From the NCBI RefSeq assembly GCF_001864895.1, contig NZ_MJGO01000038.1, positions 27,226 through 91,225 of the forward strand: 64,000 nt of DNA, written 5' to 3'. Shown here piece after piece: positions 42,907-53,009 of the stretch. The stretch comes from Curtobacterium sp. MCBA15_009 (lineage in GTDB: Bacteria > Actinomycetota > Actinomycetes > Actinomycetales > Microbacteriaceae). The notes below the pieces were generated by a model. It was given only the letters and a program-made list of their open reading frames with translations. It did no database searches and had not been told where the DNA came from. The translations under genes and the position numbers were made by a program. Each line of letters begins with the position of its first letter. Within the stretch, counting starts at the first letter, position 1.

Positions 42907-43257
42907 ATGACTGTGACGGGCATCGGCGGGCTGTTCTTCCGGAGTCGTGATCCGCAAGGCCGGGCCGCCTGGTACCGGGACCACCTCGGGATCGACGCGG
43001 GTGTGGACGCCGTGTGGCAGCAGGGGCCGGGTGCGACCGTGTTCGCGCCGTTCCCGGCCGACAGCGAGTACTTCCCGGCCGCTCAGCCGTTCATGCTCAA
43101 CCTCCGTGTGACGGCGCTCGACGAGCTCGTCGTCCGGCTCGGAGCGGCGGGGATCGCGGTCGAGCGTCGCGCCGAGTGGGAGACCGAGTACGGGCGCTTC
43201 GTCCGCATCACCGACCCGGAGGGGCTGCCGTTGGAGCTCTGGGAACCCGTCGACTGA
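42907..43257 (+). CDS. VOC-family (glyoxalase/bleomycin-resistance-like) protein
   Basis: 116-aa vicinal oxygen chelate fold: ITGxxFRS-type opening GIGGLFFRSRDPQGRAAWYRDHLGI, ending RITDPEGLPLELWEP with a metal-ligand-type Glu. May bind a hydrophobic drug or act on a small substrate. Start ATG six bases after TACCGT (42895-42900), apparently leaderless. Confidence 0.85.
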   Translation: MTVTGIGGLFFRSRDPQGRAAWYRDHLGIDAGVDAVWQQGPGATVFAPFPADSEYFPAAQPFMLNLRVTALDELVVRLGAAGIAVERRAEWETEYGRFVRITDPEGLPLELWEPVD

Positions 43258-43443
43258 CGACTGGCCGGGTCTCGGCTCATCGTGCACGGTCGCCCCGCGC
43301 GAGCGGGTCGGAGGCCACCGGCGAGGCGGGGCGCGGTCAGCGGTACGGACGCCGACACAGGGGGAGGCCGCGCGATCGGCCCCGCTCGGGTACTGGCTGG
43401 CGACGCCGACTGCGATCCGACGGGATATCTCGCGGCCGGGGGA

Positions 43444-43472
43444 TTGTCACCCTACCTACCGGTCGGTAGGCT
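43444..43472 (+). promoter_or_regulatory. tetR promoter with overlapping TetR operator
   Basis: TTGTCA (43444-43449), 17-bp spacer, TAGGCT (43467-43472), six bases, ATG. CCTACCTACCGGTCGGTAGG (43451-43470) fills the spacer and is palindromic apart from one base pair; it is the common actinobacterial TetR operator type. Strong case for autorepression. Confidence 0.75.
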
Positions 43473-43478
43473 ACCACC

Positions 43479-44069
43479 ATGACCGACACCACGACCCGCC
43501 GCAGCACCGGGACCCGACGGCGCGCCCAACAGGTGGCGCTCGCGCTGTTCACGGAGCAGGGCTACGAGTCCACGTCGTTGCGGCAGATCGCGGACGAACT
43601 CGGCATCAACAAGGCCTCGCTGTACCACCACTTCGCCAGCAAGGAGGCGATCCTGCGATCGCTCTTCGAGGACCGCGGCAACGAGGCGGCGGACCTGCTG
43701 ACCTGGCTCCGCGAGCAGCCGCGCGGACCGCGGCTGCTCGAGCAGACTGTGCTCCGGTGGGTGGACACCTTCACCACGGAGAAGCTCGCCGGGCTCCGGT
43801 TCACGACCGCCAACCCGCTCGTGGTGCGCGGGCTCGCCGACGCCAGCGGCGACCGGGTCGGTGCGCCGCTGCAGGAACTCGCCGACGAGCTCGTCGCGCT
43901 CCTGCCCGACGGCGGGGAGGAACAGGTCGTGCTCGTGCGCATGGCGATCCTCAGCATCAACGCTGCCGTGCAGGCCGCAGCCCAGGCCGACGTCTCCGAC
44001 GCCGCGGTCGTCGCTGCGGCGCACCGGGCCGCGCGAGCGCTGGTCGGCGAGATCGGCGGCGCCCGGTGA
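43479..44069 (+). CDS. TetR-family regulator
   Basis: 196 aa. HTH RRRAQQVALALFTEQGYESTSLRQIADELGINKASLYHHFASKEAIL (about 13-57). The downstream DUF1772 gene overlaps by four bases and is the likely regulated partner. Confidence 0.92.
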   Translation: MTDTTTRRSTGTRRRAQQVALALFTEQGYESTSLRQIADELGINKASLYHHFASKEAILRSLFEDRGNEAADLLTWLREQPRGPRLLEQTVLRWVDTFTTEKLAGLRFTTANPLVVRGLADASGDRVGAPLQELADELVALLPDGGEEQVVLVRMAILSINAAVQAAAQADVSDAAVVAAAHRAARALVGEIGGAR

Positions 44070-44521
44070 CCGTCCTGCTCGTCGTGCAGCTGGTGCTCGT
44101 GGGCCTGCTCGCGGGCGAGGAGTTCATCGTCCGCTGGGGCGTCCAGCCCGCCGTGGCGGCGCTGCCCGACGACGCGCACCTGCGCACCCGGATCGCCCTG
44201 GTGCGGTCGCTCAAGGTCGTCGTGCCCGCCCTGATGGTGCCCGCGGTCCTGGCCTCGGTCGCGGTGGTCGTGGTCGCCGGAGGAGCCGCCGGCCTCGGGT
44301 GGCGGATCGCCGCGCTCGGCGCGTTGGTGGTCTTCGTGCTGGCGTCGTTCCTCGGCACCGTGCCGATCAACATCGGCGTCAACGACTGGGACCCGACGGA
44401 CCCGCCCGCCGACTGGCGACGCACCGTGGCGCGGTGGGAGCGCATCGACGTGCTCCGATCGACCGCCGCCGGCGTCGCGTTCGTGCTGTTCACCGTCGCC
44501 CTGGTCCAGCTGCTGCGCTGA
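44066..44521 (+). CDS. DUF1772-family membrane protein
   Basis: 151-aa protein with four hydrophobic helices and the VPINIGVNDW signature (about 111-120) of the DUF1772/anthrone-oxygenase-like family; WGVQPAVAALP after helix 1. GTG overlaps the TetR stop (GTGA), so both are made from one mRNA under the TetR operator. Substrate unknown. Confidence 0.85.
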   Translation: MTVLLVVQLVLVGLLAGEEFIVRWGVQPAVAALPDDAHLRTRIALVRSLKVVVPALMVPAVLASVAVVVVAGGAAGLGWRIAALGALVVFVLASFLGTVPINIGVNDWDPTDPPADWRRTVARWERIDVLRSTAAGVAFVLFTVALVQLLR

Positions 44522-44690
44522 CGTCGACTCGCGGCCTGCCGTCGAGGCGGAGGACGGCGACGAGGACAGCCCGATGGTCGACGCGCATCGAGCCCCACCC
44601 GTACTCGCCGCACCGCTCCTGCCCGGCGAGGTCGAGCAGCCCGTCCGGTCGGCAGGAGCCCACGCTTCGACGCCCGGACGGACGCCCGTG

Positions 44691-44939
44691 TCAGGCGCGG
44701 GCGGCCTTGACGTAGGCGACGACGGCGTTCGCGTGTCCGTGTCCCAGGCCGTGCTCGGTCTTCAGCCAGGCCACGACCTGCATGTGCGTCTCGCCGTCGA
44801 GCCGCTCGTTCGCCAGGTCCAACCATTCCTGCACCGGGCGACCGTAGGTGCGCTCGATGCTCGGGAAGTACGAGGCGGGACCCTTCACGGTGGAGCCGTC
44901 GGTCGGCTGCGACGGAGCGAACACGCGGAACTCGGGCAT
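44691..44939 (-). CDS. DUF4287 protein
   Basis: 82-aa protein. GPASYFPSIERTYGRPVQEW and TEHGLGHGHANAVVAYVKA match the helical DUF4287 fold found alone or fused to DUF5655. ATG lies seven bases after TACCCT (complement of 44947-44952), a leaderless start. Function unknown. Confidence 0.85.
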   Translation of the reverse strand: MPEFRVFAPSQPTDGSTVKGPASYFPSIERTYGRPVQEWLDLANERLDGETHMQVVAWLKTEHGLGHGHANAVVAYVKAARA

Positions 44940-45014
44940 GCGCCACAGGGTAGCCAACCGACGGTGCGGCGGGAACGTGTTCCGCTCGAGCGGACGGCCA
45001 GCGTGCGTCCCTGT

Positions 45015-45058
45015 CGGACGGGAGGCGCGGTACCAGCCCGCACCGTGCCTCCCGTCCG
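45015..45058. repeat. GGACGGGAGGCGCGG palindrome
   Basis: Arms 45015-45030 and 45043-45058 (16 bp, one G-T type mismatch) with a 12-nt loop, between the divergent DUF4287 and SRPBCC genes. Member of the dispersed palindrome family. Confidence 0.7.
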
Positions 45059-45131
45059 TCGGCTGGTCGCGTCCGGAACCCGGTGCCGGTCGCGGTGTCG
45101 TCCGGCGACGGGCGCTCGCTATGCTCGCGGC

Positions 45132-45761
45132 GTGGGGAACCGGGGCATCTACGTCGAGACCGTCATCGCGGCCGACATCGAGCACGTGTGGGCCGCGACG
45201 CAGGAGCCCGGGCAGCACGTGCGGTGGGACGTCCGGTTCTCGGAGATCGTGCCTGAGCACACCGACGGTGACGGACCCGTGCGGTTCACCTACGTCCGAC
45301 GGTCGCCGGTGCACGACGTGCACGGGACCGGTGTGTCGATCGGCGAGCGGCGTCGGCCGGACGGTTCCCGGACGTCGGCGTTGCGGTTCTCGACCGCCGA
45401 CCGGCTCTCGCCGATCCGCGAGGGGCGTGGCTACTGGCGGTACGTCCCGACGGAGGACGGCCGCACGCGCTTCATCACCGGGTACGACTACGACAGCGGC
45501 TGGGGGCCGCTCGACCTGGTCGTCCGGCCGCTCCTCGGGTGGGCGACGGCCTGGAGCTTCGACCGTCTCCGGATCTGGCTGGAAGGCGGGGCCGAGCCGG
45601 AGGCCTGGCCGCTCACCTCGGTGCTGCAGCCCTGGCGGCGGGACCGGCCCCGGGCCTCCCGGACGCTCCGCGCGCCGGCGGGGGCCTCTCGCCGGGGCGA
45701 CCACCTGCAGGACGCGCCGGCCACGCTGGCGAGCCTGCCCACGCCGGGAGGCACGCCGTGA
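45132..45761 (+). CDS. SRPBCC-family protein
   Basis: 209 aa: IYVETVIAADIEHVWAATQEPGQHVRWD is the typical START/polyketide-cyclase-like opening; a hydrophobic cavity strand pattern and a C-terminal helix (LLGWATAWSFDRLRIWLE) follow. The last 50 residues are Arg/Pro/Ala-rich. GTG start six bases after TATGCT (45120-45125). Overlaps the following DUF4166 gene by four bases, so they form a pair. Confidence 0.78.
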   Translation: MGNRGIYVETVIAADIEHVWAATQEPGQHVRWDVRFSEIVPEHTDGDGPVRFTYVRRSPVHDVHGTGVSIGERRRPDGSRTSALRFSTADRLSPIREGRGYWRYVPTEDGRTRFITGYDYDSGWGPLDLVVRPLLGWATAWSFDRLRIWLEGGAEPEAWPLTSVLQPWRRDRPRASRTLRAPAGASRRGDHLQDAPATLASLPTPGGTP

Positions 45762-46429
45762 CGTCGGTCTTCGAGGAGGCGCTCGGCGCCGACTTCCAGC
45801 GGTTGCACCCGATGATGCGACGCCGGTTCGGCGTCGGACTCGACGCGGGCGAGGCCTGCACGGGTCAGGGCGTCATGTCGTCGATCCGTCGGGGCCCGTG
45901 GTGGACGGTGCCGTTCCTGCAGATCGGACGACTCCGCAACATCCTCGTGCCGGACGTCGGCCGTGACGTCCCGTTCACGATCGAGAACTACCCGTACCGC
46001 GACCGGTACGGCCGCGAGACGGTCACGTTCGTGCGCACGTACTCGACGAAGCCCGGACGCACCGCCCGCTTCGACGCGACGATGGTCCTCGTCGACGGGC
46101 GGGTGCTCGACTACCTCGGGTCGCACCAGCACCTGGCAGTCGACCTCGACCTCGCCGTCGACGACCGGGGCGGACTCGTCCTCACCTCGGACGCGCAGCG
46201 GTTCCACGAGGGACCGGTGTCGTTCCGGTTCCCGATGCTGTTCAGCGGTCGCGCGACCCTGCACGAGTGGTGGTCCGACGACGACCAGTCGTTCCACGTC
46301 GACCTCGAGGTGCACAACCGCGTGTTCGGCTTCCTGTTCGGGTACCGCGGGTCCTTCACGTGCGAGTGGACGCCGGCGACGGACGCGCCGGAACGGCTGA
46401 AGCCGGTGCGGACCGAAGCGCGGACCTGA
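45758..46429 (+). CDS. DUF4166 protein
   Basis: 223-aa protein. LGADFQRLHPMMRRRFG, RNILVPDVGRDVPFTIENYP and EWWSDDDQSFHVDLEV are typical DUF4166 elements; this domain is often fused to SDR or saccharopine-dehydrogenase-like proteins. Coupled (GTGA) to the SRPBCC gene. Role unknown, perhaps lipid-related. Confidence 0.82.
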   Translation: MTSVFEEALGADFQRLHPMMRRRFGVGLDAGEACTGQGVMSSIRRGPWWTVPFLQIGRLRNILVPDVGRDVPFTIENYPYRDRYGRETVTFVRTYSTKPGRTARFDATMVLVDGRVLDYLGSHQHLAVDLDLAVDDRGGLVLTSDAQRFHEGPVSFRFPMLFSGRATLHEWWSDDDQSFHVDLEVHNRVFGFLFGYRGSFTCEWTPATDAPERLKPVRTEART

Positions 46430-46434
46430 CAGGC

Positions 46435-47034
46435 TCAGTCGAGGTCGCGCAGCGAGTACGGCTCCGCGGCTCCGGCGAAGAACACGGTCTGCATGCCCGC
46501 GCCGACGTCGGCCTGCACGCGACCGGCGGTGCGCAGCCCGAGTGCTCGGGTCTCGGCGTCCCCGTACGGCAACCCGACGCGCTCGCTGAGTGCTCGCCAG
46601 TGCACGATCGCCTTCGCGGTGGCCGGGTACGCACCGGCCTCCCTGGCGGTCCGGACGTCGCGGCGGCCGTCCTGCAGGAACTCGACGTCGGTGCCAGACC
46701 GTGCAGCGGTCAGCACCACCGCACGACCGGACTCGGCGACCACGTCGATCCCCGCGCCGGCGCCGCACCAGACGTGCGTCCCGTCGCCGAGCTCGAGCTG
46801 CACGCGGGCGGCCAGTTCGAACGCGTCGGTGCGGTGGGCGGCGCCGACCGCTGCGGACGGACACTCCTCGGTCGACTCGAACACCTCGTTCCACTCGCGG
46901 AGCGCGACGCGCAGCTCTGCGCTCAGCGCGCGGTCGACTGCATCGTCGACCTCGTACGGATCGCGCTCCCCGCGGAGCCACAGCGGTGCGTCGACGCCGT
47001 ACTCGGCCATGACGAGCACGATCCTGTCCACCAT
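46435..47034 (-). CDS. hypothetical protein (nucleic-acid/hydrolase-like, unassigned)
   Basis: 199 aa: starts MVDRIVLVMAEYGVDAPLWL; about 20-65 is acidic and helical (DDAVDRALSAELRVALREWNE); later GTHVWCGAGAGIDVVAESGR and SLRDLD end. Real coding sequence by composition and by the leaderless promoter TACCAT (complement of 47041-47046) six bases before the ATG. I do not recognise a family. Divergent from a GNAT gene with 54 bp between starts. Confidence 0.65.
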   Translation of the reverse strand: MVDRIVLVMAEYGVDAPLWLRGERDPYEVDDAVDRALSAELRVALREWNEVFESTEECPSAAVGAAHRTDAFELAARVQLELGDGTHVWCGAGAGIDVVAESGRAVVLTAARSGTDVEFLQDGRRDVRTAREAGAYPATAKAIVHWRALSERVGLPYGDAETRALGLRTAGRVQADVGAGMQTVFFAGAAEPYSLRDLD

Positions 47035-47088
47035 GCCCCGATGGTAGGGCCGCCGGACCGTGGTGACGGTCAGCGCTACCGTGCTGTC

Positions 47089-47589
47089 ATGCTCCCTGCC
47101 CCCACCATGCGGCTCCGGTTCCGCGAGATGACGCCGGACGACCTCGACGACATGGCCGCGCTGCTCGGTGACCCGCAGGTGATGGCGTTCTACCCCGCGC
47201 CGAAGAGCCGCGAGGACGCCGCCCGGTGGATCGCCTGGAACCAGGAGAACTACGCCGAGCACGGCCACGGGCTGTGGATCGTGGAGACCCTCGACGGCGA
47301 CTTCGTCGGGGACTGTGGTCTCACGTGGCAGGACGTCAACGGGACGCCGGCGCTCGAGGTCGGCTACCACGTGCGGGCGGCGCTGCAGGGGCAGGGCTTC
47401 GCGACCGAGGCAGCGGGTGCCTGCCGGGACCTCGCCCGCGACGTCCTGCACGCGAGCGACCTCGTGGCGATCATCCACCCGGAGAACACCGCCTCGGAGC
47501 GGGTCGCGCGCAAGCTCGGGATGGAGCGACGGGAGGACGATCGGGGCGGGGCCATCGCGGTGCGGACCGTGCTCGGGATGTCGCTCTAG
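47089..47589 (+). CDS. GNAT-family acetyltransferase (RimJ-like)
   Basis: 166 aa. TMRLRFREMTPDDLDDMAALL opening, VGYHVRAALQGQGFATEAAG with the acetyl-CoA loop Q-G-Q-G-F-A, and HPENTASERVARKLGM characteristic of the RimJ/RimL ribosomal-protein-type group. ATG six bases after TACCGT (47077-47082). Confidence 0.9.
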   Translation: MLPAPTMRLRFREMTPDDLDDMAALLGDPQVMAFYPAPKSREDAARWIAWNQENYAEHGHGLWIVETLDGDFVGDCGLTWQDVNGTPALEVGYHVRAALQGQGFATEAAGACRDLARDVLHASDLVAIIHPENTASERVARKLGMERREDDRGGAIAVRTVLGMSL

Positions 47590-47642
47590 GGGCTCGAGCG
47601 GACCGGAGCGAGCGGTCCGGTCGGCGCCGGTACGCTGCGGAC

Positions 47643-48176
47643 ATGCCCGATGCCTTCTCGATCCGGACCACGACCGAACAGGACTGGGAGCGGGTGCGGG
47701 CGCTCCGCGTCGAGAACGCGACGGACAACCCGATCTCGTACGGCGCGACGCGCGAGTACACGCTCCGGATGTCCGAGGACGAGTGGCGGCTGCGAGCCCG
47801 ACGCGGCGAGGCGGCGGACGCGACGAGCCTCGCAGCGATCGACGCCACCGGGCGGTGGATCGGCATGATGAGCGGCCAGGTCGGGGACGCCCACGGGGCC
47901 GACCCGGTGCTCACCGGGGTCTACGTCACGCCGGGGTTCCGGGGGCGCGGCCACGGGGTGGCGGACGCACTGCTCGACCACGTCATCGCCTGGGCGCGGG
48001 GGCGGGGGGAGCAGCTCCGTCTCGAGGTGTACGACCAGGCGGTGCCGGCGGGGCGCTTCTACGCGCGCCGGGGCTTCACGGCGACCGGTCGGACCCGTGA
48101 CCTCCACCTGCTCGGCGAGGTCCCCGGCGCGGCGCCGCTCCGACTCGTCGAGCTCGCGCGGCCCGTCGCGCCCTAG
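47643..48176 (+). CDS. GNAT-family acetyltransferase
   Basis: 177 aa. LTGVYVTPGFRGRGHGVADALL carries the R-G-R-G-H-G acetyl-CoA loop; FYARRGFTATGRT is the C-terminal strand-helix. ATG six bases after TACGCT (47631-47636). Follows the previous GNAT gene by 53 bp but has its own promoter-like element. Confidence 0.9.
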   Translation: MPDAFSIRTTTEQDWERVRALRVENATDNPISYGATREYTLRMSEDEWRLRARRGEAADATSLAAIDATGRWIGMMSGQVGDAHGADPVLTGVYVTPGFRGRGHGVADALLDHVIAWARGRGEQLRLEVYDQAVPAGRFYARRGFTATGRTRDLHLLGEVPGAAPLRLVELARPVAP

Positions 48177-48225
48177 GGGTGCAGTTCCGCGCGTCGGAGG
48201 TCGTTCCGCGCGTGGTGAGGTGTTT

Positions 48226-48264
48226 CGCGCATGGGAGGCCCGTTCTTCCGGCCTCCCATGCGCG
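48226..48264. repeat. REP-like hairpin with GCGCGATCCTGCTTCC flank
   Basis: Perfect 15-bp arms 48226-48240 (CGCGCATGGGAGGCC) and 48250-48264, loop CGTTCTTCC, continuing into GATCCTGCTTCC. Similar arms and flank recur at about 49.78-49.87 kb and 61.7-62.2 kb. Lies 50 bp after a GNAT stop. Confidence 0.7.
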
Positions 48265-48442
48265 ATCCTGCTTCCCATGCCAGGCGCTGTGGGAAGGAAC
48301 GCGCGGGACATCGCCGACCGCGCTGTCCCGCCCCGGCCCGTCGGGCCCGGTGCTACCGTGGCGCGCACGTCGGGCCACCGGCGGACGACCCCGCCCGGCG
48401 AGAGCCCCACGGGACGTCGACGCCGACGTCGGAGGACGAGCG

Positions 48443-49717
<1,275 letters not shown>

Positions 49718-49739
49718 CCACCCGCGGAGCTCCGGGCCC

Positions 49740-49890
49740 CGGTTGCAGTTCCGCGCGTGGTGCGACGTTCCGCACATGGGACGCCCTTCCTTCCGACCTC
49801 CTGCGCGCGATCCTGCTTCCTGCGCGCGACTCTGCTTCCGACGTGCGATCCTGCTTCCGACGCGCGATCCTGCGAACCACGCGCGGTTCC
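49740..49890. repeat. array of degenerate GCGCGATCCTGCTTCC repeats
   Basis: The 292-bp spacer 49718-50009 holds at least four imperfect units (CGCGCGATCCTGCTTCC at 49807-49823, CGCGCGACTCTGCTTCC, GTGCGATCCTGCTTCC and CGCGCGATCCTGCG), preceded by TTCCGCGCGT-like words. It ends in the perfect palindrome at 49903-49944. Confidence 0.65.
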
Positions 49891-49902
49891 GCACCCCGTG
49901 GC

Positions 49903-49944
49903 GGACGGGAGGCGCGGTGCCAGCTGACACCGCGCCTCCCGTCC
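49903..49944. repeat. perfect GGACGGGAGGCGCGGTG palindrome
   Basis: Arms 49903-49919 and 49928-49944, 17 bp, perfect, 8-nt loop. Between the GH10 gene and a TetR gene; could terminate transcription from the GH10 gene. Confidence 0.8.
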
Positions 49945-50009
49945 GGCCGTGGTCGCGACCACCCCACGGCGCGACCCGCCCGGGCGCTCGGGTCGGTACG
50001 GTGGTCGGC

Positions 50010-50594
50010 ATGGCCCGATTCACGCCGCCCGCCGCCGACGCCGTCCGGGCGCGACTCCTGCTCGCCGCGCGCGACGAGTTCGCGGCACTCGGGTGCAACG
50101 GGGCGAAGGTCGAGCGGATCGCTGCGGCCGCGTCGAGCAACAAGGCCCAGGTCTTCCACTACTTCGGCAGCAAGGAGGGCCTGTTCGACGCCCTCGTCGA
50201 GCAGACCGTCGCCGAGACCTTCACCGAGGTCCCGGTCGACACCGACGACCTCCCCGCCTTCGCCGGACGGCTGCACGACTCGCTGGCCCGCCGCCCGTGG
50301 GCACCGCGGCTCGCGGCCTGGCACCGGTTGGAGCGCGGCGACGCCGAACCCCTCGAAGCAGTCGTCGCCCGCAACACCGAAGCGGTGGCCGCCGTCGAGC
50401 ACGCACAACGTGCGGGAGTGCTGCCGCGGTCCTACCGACCCGCGGTGCTGCTCGGTCTGGTGCTGCACCTCGCCGCGCTCTGGAGCGTGACCGCGCCGAC
50501 CACCGCGCCGGAGTACGACGCCCTCGTGCACGCGGTCACCCCGGCACGGCGGCGGCAGGTCGTCGTGGACGCCGTCGCCGCCATCGTCGGTTGA
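50010..50594 (+). CDS. TetR-family regulator
   Basis: 194 aa. HTH: ARLLLAARDEFAALGCNGAKVERIAAAASSNKAQVFHYFGSKEGLF (about 14-59). C-terminal domain resembles TetR_C_17-type. ATG seven bases after TACGGT (49997-50002). Only 10 bp before an epimerase-like gene, which is probably in its operon. Confidence 0.9.
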   Translation: MARFTPPAADAVRARLLLAARDEFAALGCNGAKVERIAAAASSNKAQVFHYFGSKEGLFDALVEQTVAETFTEVPVDTDDLPAFAGRLHDSLARRPWAPRLAAWHRLERGDAEPLEAVVARNTEAVAAVEHAQRAGVLPRSYRPAVLLGLVLHLAALWSVTAPTTAPEYDALVHAVTPARRRQVVVDAVAAIVG

Positions 50595-50604
50595 CCCGGC
50601 TCCG

Positions 50605-51594
50605 ATGATGACGGGCGCAGTGCGGCGCGTGCTGGTCCTCGGCGGGACGGGGTGGCTCGGTCGCGAGGTCGCCCGGGCTGCCGTCGAGTCCGGGGCCGAG
50701 GTCGTGTGCCTCGCCCGCGGCGAGTCCGGCGCGGTCGCGGACGGTGCCGAACTGGTGCGGGCGGACCGGCTGCAGCCGGGCGCGTACGACGCGGTGACGG
50801 GGGACTGGGACGAGGTCGTCGAGCTCGCGCACGCGCCGGACCTCGTCGGCCCGGCGCTCGATGCGCTCGCCGATCGTGCGGCGCACTGGACCCTCGTCTC
50901 GACCGTGACGGTGTACGCCGACGACGCCGAGCCCGATGCTGACGAGTCGGCGGCGCTCGTCGAGCCCGACGACCTGTCGGAGTACGGCGCCGCGAAGGTC
51001 GCCGCCGAACGGGTCACCCGAGCGCGGCTCGGCGACCGGCTCGCGATCGTCCGCCCGGGCCTGATCGTCGGTCCGGGCGACCCAAGCGACCGGTTCGGGT
51101 ACTGGCCGGCCCGACTGAGCCGGCCCGGCCCGGTGCTCGTCCCCGTCCTCGCCGAGCGGTCCGTCCAGGTCGTCGACGTGACGGACCTGGCGGCGTGGAT
51201 CATGCACGCCGGGTTGACCGGCTTCGTCGGCACCGTCAACGCGGTCGGTGCGCCGCAGCCGCTCGGCGACGTCCTGCGCCAGCTCGCGGCGCTCGCCGGG
51301 TACACCGGCGGATTCGTCGAGGCGGACGACGAGGCGCTGCTCGCACACGACGTGCAGTACTGGGCGGGTCCGCGCTCGCTGCCGCTGTGGTTGCCGACGT
51401 CCGCCGCGGGGTTCGCCCGGCGGTCGGGTGCGGCCTTCCGGGCTGCGGGCGGCCGCACCCGACCGTTGCAGGAGACCCTGCGTCGGGTACTCGAGGACGA
51501 GCGGGCCCGCGGCGTCGAGCGGCCCCGGCGGTCCGGGCTGCCGCTGGCCGACGAGCGTGCGGTGCTCGCGGCGCTTGCGGCAGCCGACGATTGA
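50605..51594 (+). CDS. NAD-dependent epimerase/dehydratase-like protein
   Basis: 329-aa extended-SDR-like protein. GGTGWLGREV (14-23) is the Rossmann glycine loop; STVTVYADD and EYGAAKVAAE (Y-x3-K) provide the catalytic positions; RPGLIVGPGDPSDRFGYW follows. Similar proteins are annotated as reductases. Follows a TetR gene by 10 bp. Start could also be the second ATG at 50608. Confidence 0.85.
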   Translation: MMTGAVRRVLVLGGTGWLGREVARAAVESGAEVVCLARGESGAVADGAELVRADRLQPGAYDAVTGDWDEVVELAHAPDLVGPALDALADRAAHWTLVSTVTVYADDAEPDADESAALVEPDDLSEYGAAKVAAERVTRARLGDRLAIVRPGLIVGPGDPSDRFGYWPARLSRPGPVLVPVLAERSVQVVDVTDLAAWIMHAGLTGFVGTVNAVGAPQPLGDVLRQLAALAGYTGGFVEADDEALLAHDVQYWAGPRSLPLWLPTSAAGFARRSGAAFRAAGGRTRPLQETLRRVLEDERARGVERPRRSGLPLADERAVLAALAAADD

Positions 51595-51685
51595 CGACCG
51601 ACGCGGCATCGGCCGGCAGCGCGGCTGGCGGCGCCGCCCGCGCCCCGCGCCAGCGCCGACCCCGTGCCAGCGCCGGCGCCCGCGA

Positions 51686-52894
51686 TCAGTCGAGCGGGCC
51701 GATCGTCAGCGTGCACGAGGTGGCGGCGCCGTCCTCGATGTACGAGGCAAAGCTCCCCACGTCGTCGAACGGGAACCCGTACGCCTTGCCGTCCGTGTGG
51801 ATGTCGTGCAGGCCCGCCGCGTAGTGGTTCGTCCGCGGCTGACGGTAGAAGCCCGACGGGTCGGTGGTCGGCTGCGTCCCGACGTCGCGCAGCGTCGAGC
51901 GGTTCAGGCCTGCCCCGAGCACCGCGGCGATCGGCCCGACGACCCCGTCGTTCGGCGCCGCGAGGTTGCCGTCGCAGTAGAACACGTCCCGCGTCGACGG
52001 GAGCCGGAACTGCGCGACCTGGCCGCCGCCCACCCGCGTCGCGGTCATCACGTCACCGCTCGTCCGCAGCGTGTACCGCACGGCGTTCGCGTCGACGAGC
52101 AGGTCGCGTTGCGTGTACGCGTCCCAGCTCTCGCGCACGTACCCGTCCAGGTAGGTCCCGCTGAACCGACCGACGTCGATGCCGTGCCCCGGCGCGATGA
52201 CGCGGACGTCGTCGACGACGAGGTCGGCGAACCCCTCGGTACCGCGCATGCGGTCGAAGAACGCCGAGCGGCCGCCGTCGCGCACCACGCCGATGGTCTG
52301 GTTCCGAGCGCCCTGCAGCTGGATGGCGATCGGGATGCTGAACATGTCGACCTGGGTCGAGTTGCAGTACATCGAGCCGTTCTGCCACGTGAACTCGAAG
52401 TAGTCGTGGAACACCGAGAAGGTCGGGTCGCCGCTCACCCAGCCGACGGGCTGCACGACGCCGGCGCCACCGGCGGTGCCGACGACCCGGAACGGGATCT
52501 CCTGCCCGAGCGAGACGTAGATGCGGCCGGACATGCCGCCGGCCGGCATGGTCACCGTCCGCGCGTTGCTGAGCCGGACACCCCAGTGGGCGATCCCGTC
52601 CGCACCGTTGTCGCTCGTGCTGGCGGCGTGGAAGGTGCCCTCCGGCGTCACGTGCCCGAGCTGACCGGTGCCGAGGTCCGTCCCGACGACGTGGATCCAC
52701 ACGTTCTCGTCGGCGTAGTTCCCGGTGCGGTTGACGATGCCCACCGGGAGCAGCGCCGCCGCGCTCGCCGCAGCGGGGCGGAGCAGGCCGAGTGACTCGC
52801 CGGTGACCGGGAACGCCGCGGCGGCGAGCCCGGCGGCACCCGCGCCGAGGAACGCGCGGCGGCTGAGGGCCGAGGGCTTGGCGGATTCGTGCAC
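51686..52894 (-). CDS. secreted GH64 beta-1,3-glucanase
   Basis: 402 aa. Tat-type signal: SRRAFLGAGAAGLAAAAF (residues 11-28), cleavage near PAAASAAA. The thaumatin-like GH64 domain contains VGIVNRTGNYADENVWIHVV and FHDYFEFTWQNGSMYCNSTQ. E167 and D183 are 16 residues apart, the same spacing as the catalytic pair (E154, D170) of the Streptomyces laminaripentaose-producing enzyme. It should release oligosaccharides from fungal or oomycete beta-1,3-glucan. GTG start preceded by GGAGA. Confidence 0.9.
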   Translation of the reverse strand: MHESAKPSALSRRAFLGAGAAGLAAAAFPVTGESLGLLRPAAASAAALLPVGIVNRTGNYADENVWIHVVGTDLGTGQLGHVTPEGTFHAASTSDNGADGIAHWGVRLSNARTVTMPAGGMSGRIYVSLGQEIPFRVVGTAGGAGVVQPVGWVSGDPTFSVFHDYFEFTWQNGSMYCNSTQVDMFSIPIAIQLQGARNQTIGVVRDGGRSAFFDRMRGTEGFADLVVDDVRVIAPGHGIDVGRFSGTYLDGYVRESWDAYTQRDLLVDANAVRYTLRTSGDVMTATRVGGGQVAQFRLPSTRDVFYCDGNLAAPNDGVVGPIAAVLGAGLNRSTLRDVGTQPTTDPSGFYRQPRTNHYAAGLHDIHTDGKAYGFPFDDVGSFASYIEDGAATSCTLTIGPLD

Positions 52895-53009
52895 GTGATC
52901 TCCTTCGATCAGCCGCTCGTGGACGGCGGCGGTGGGGCGCAGCCGATCGAGGACAGCGACCCCGTTGCCGCGCGCAAGCGACGGTAGACCGGTCGGTCGA
53001 CGGCGACAA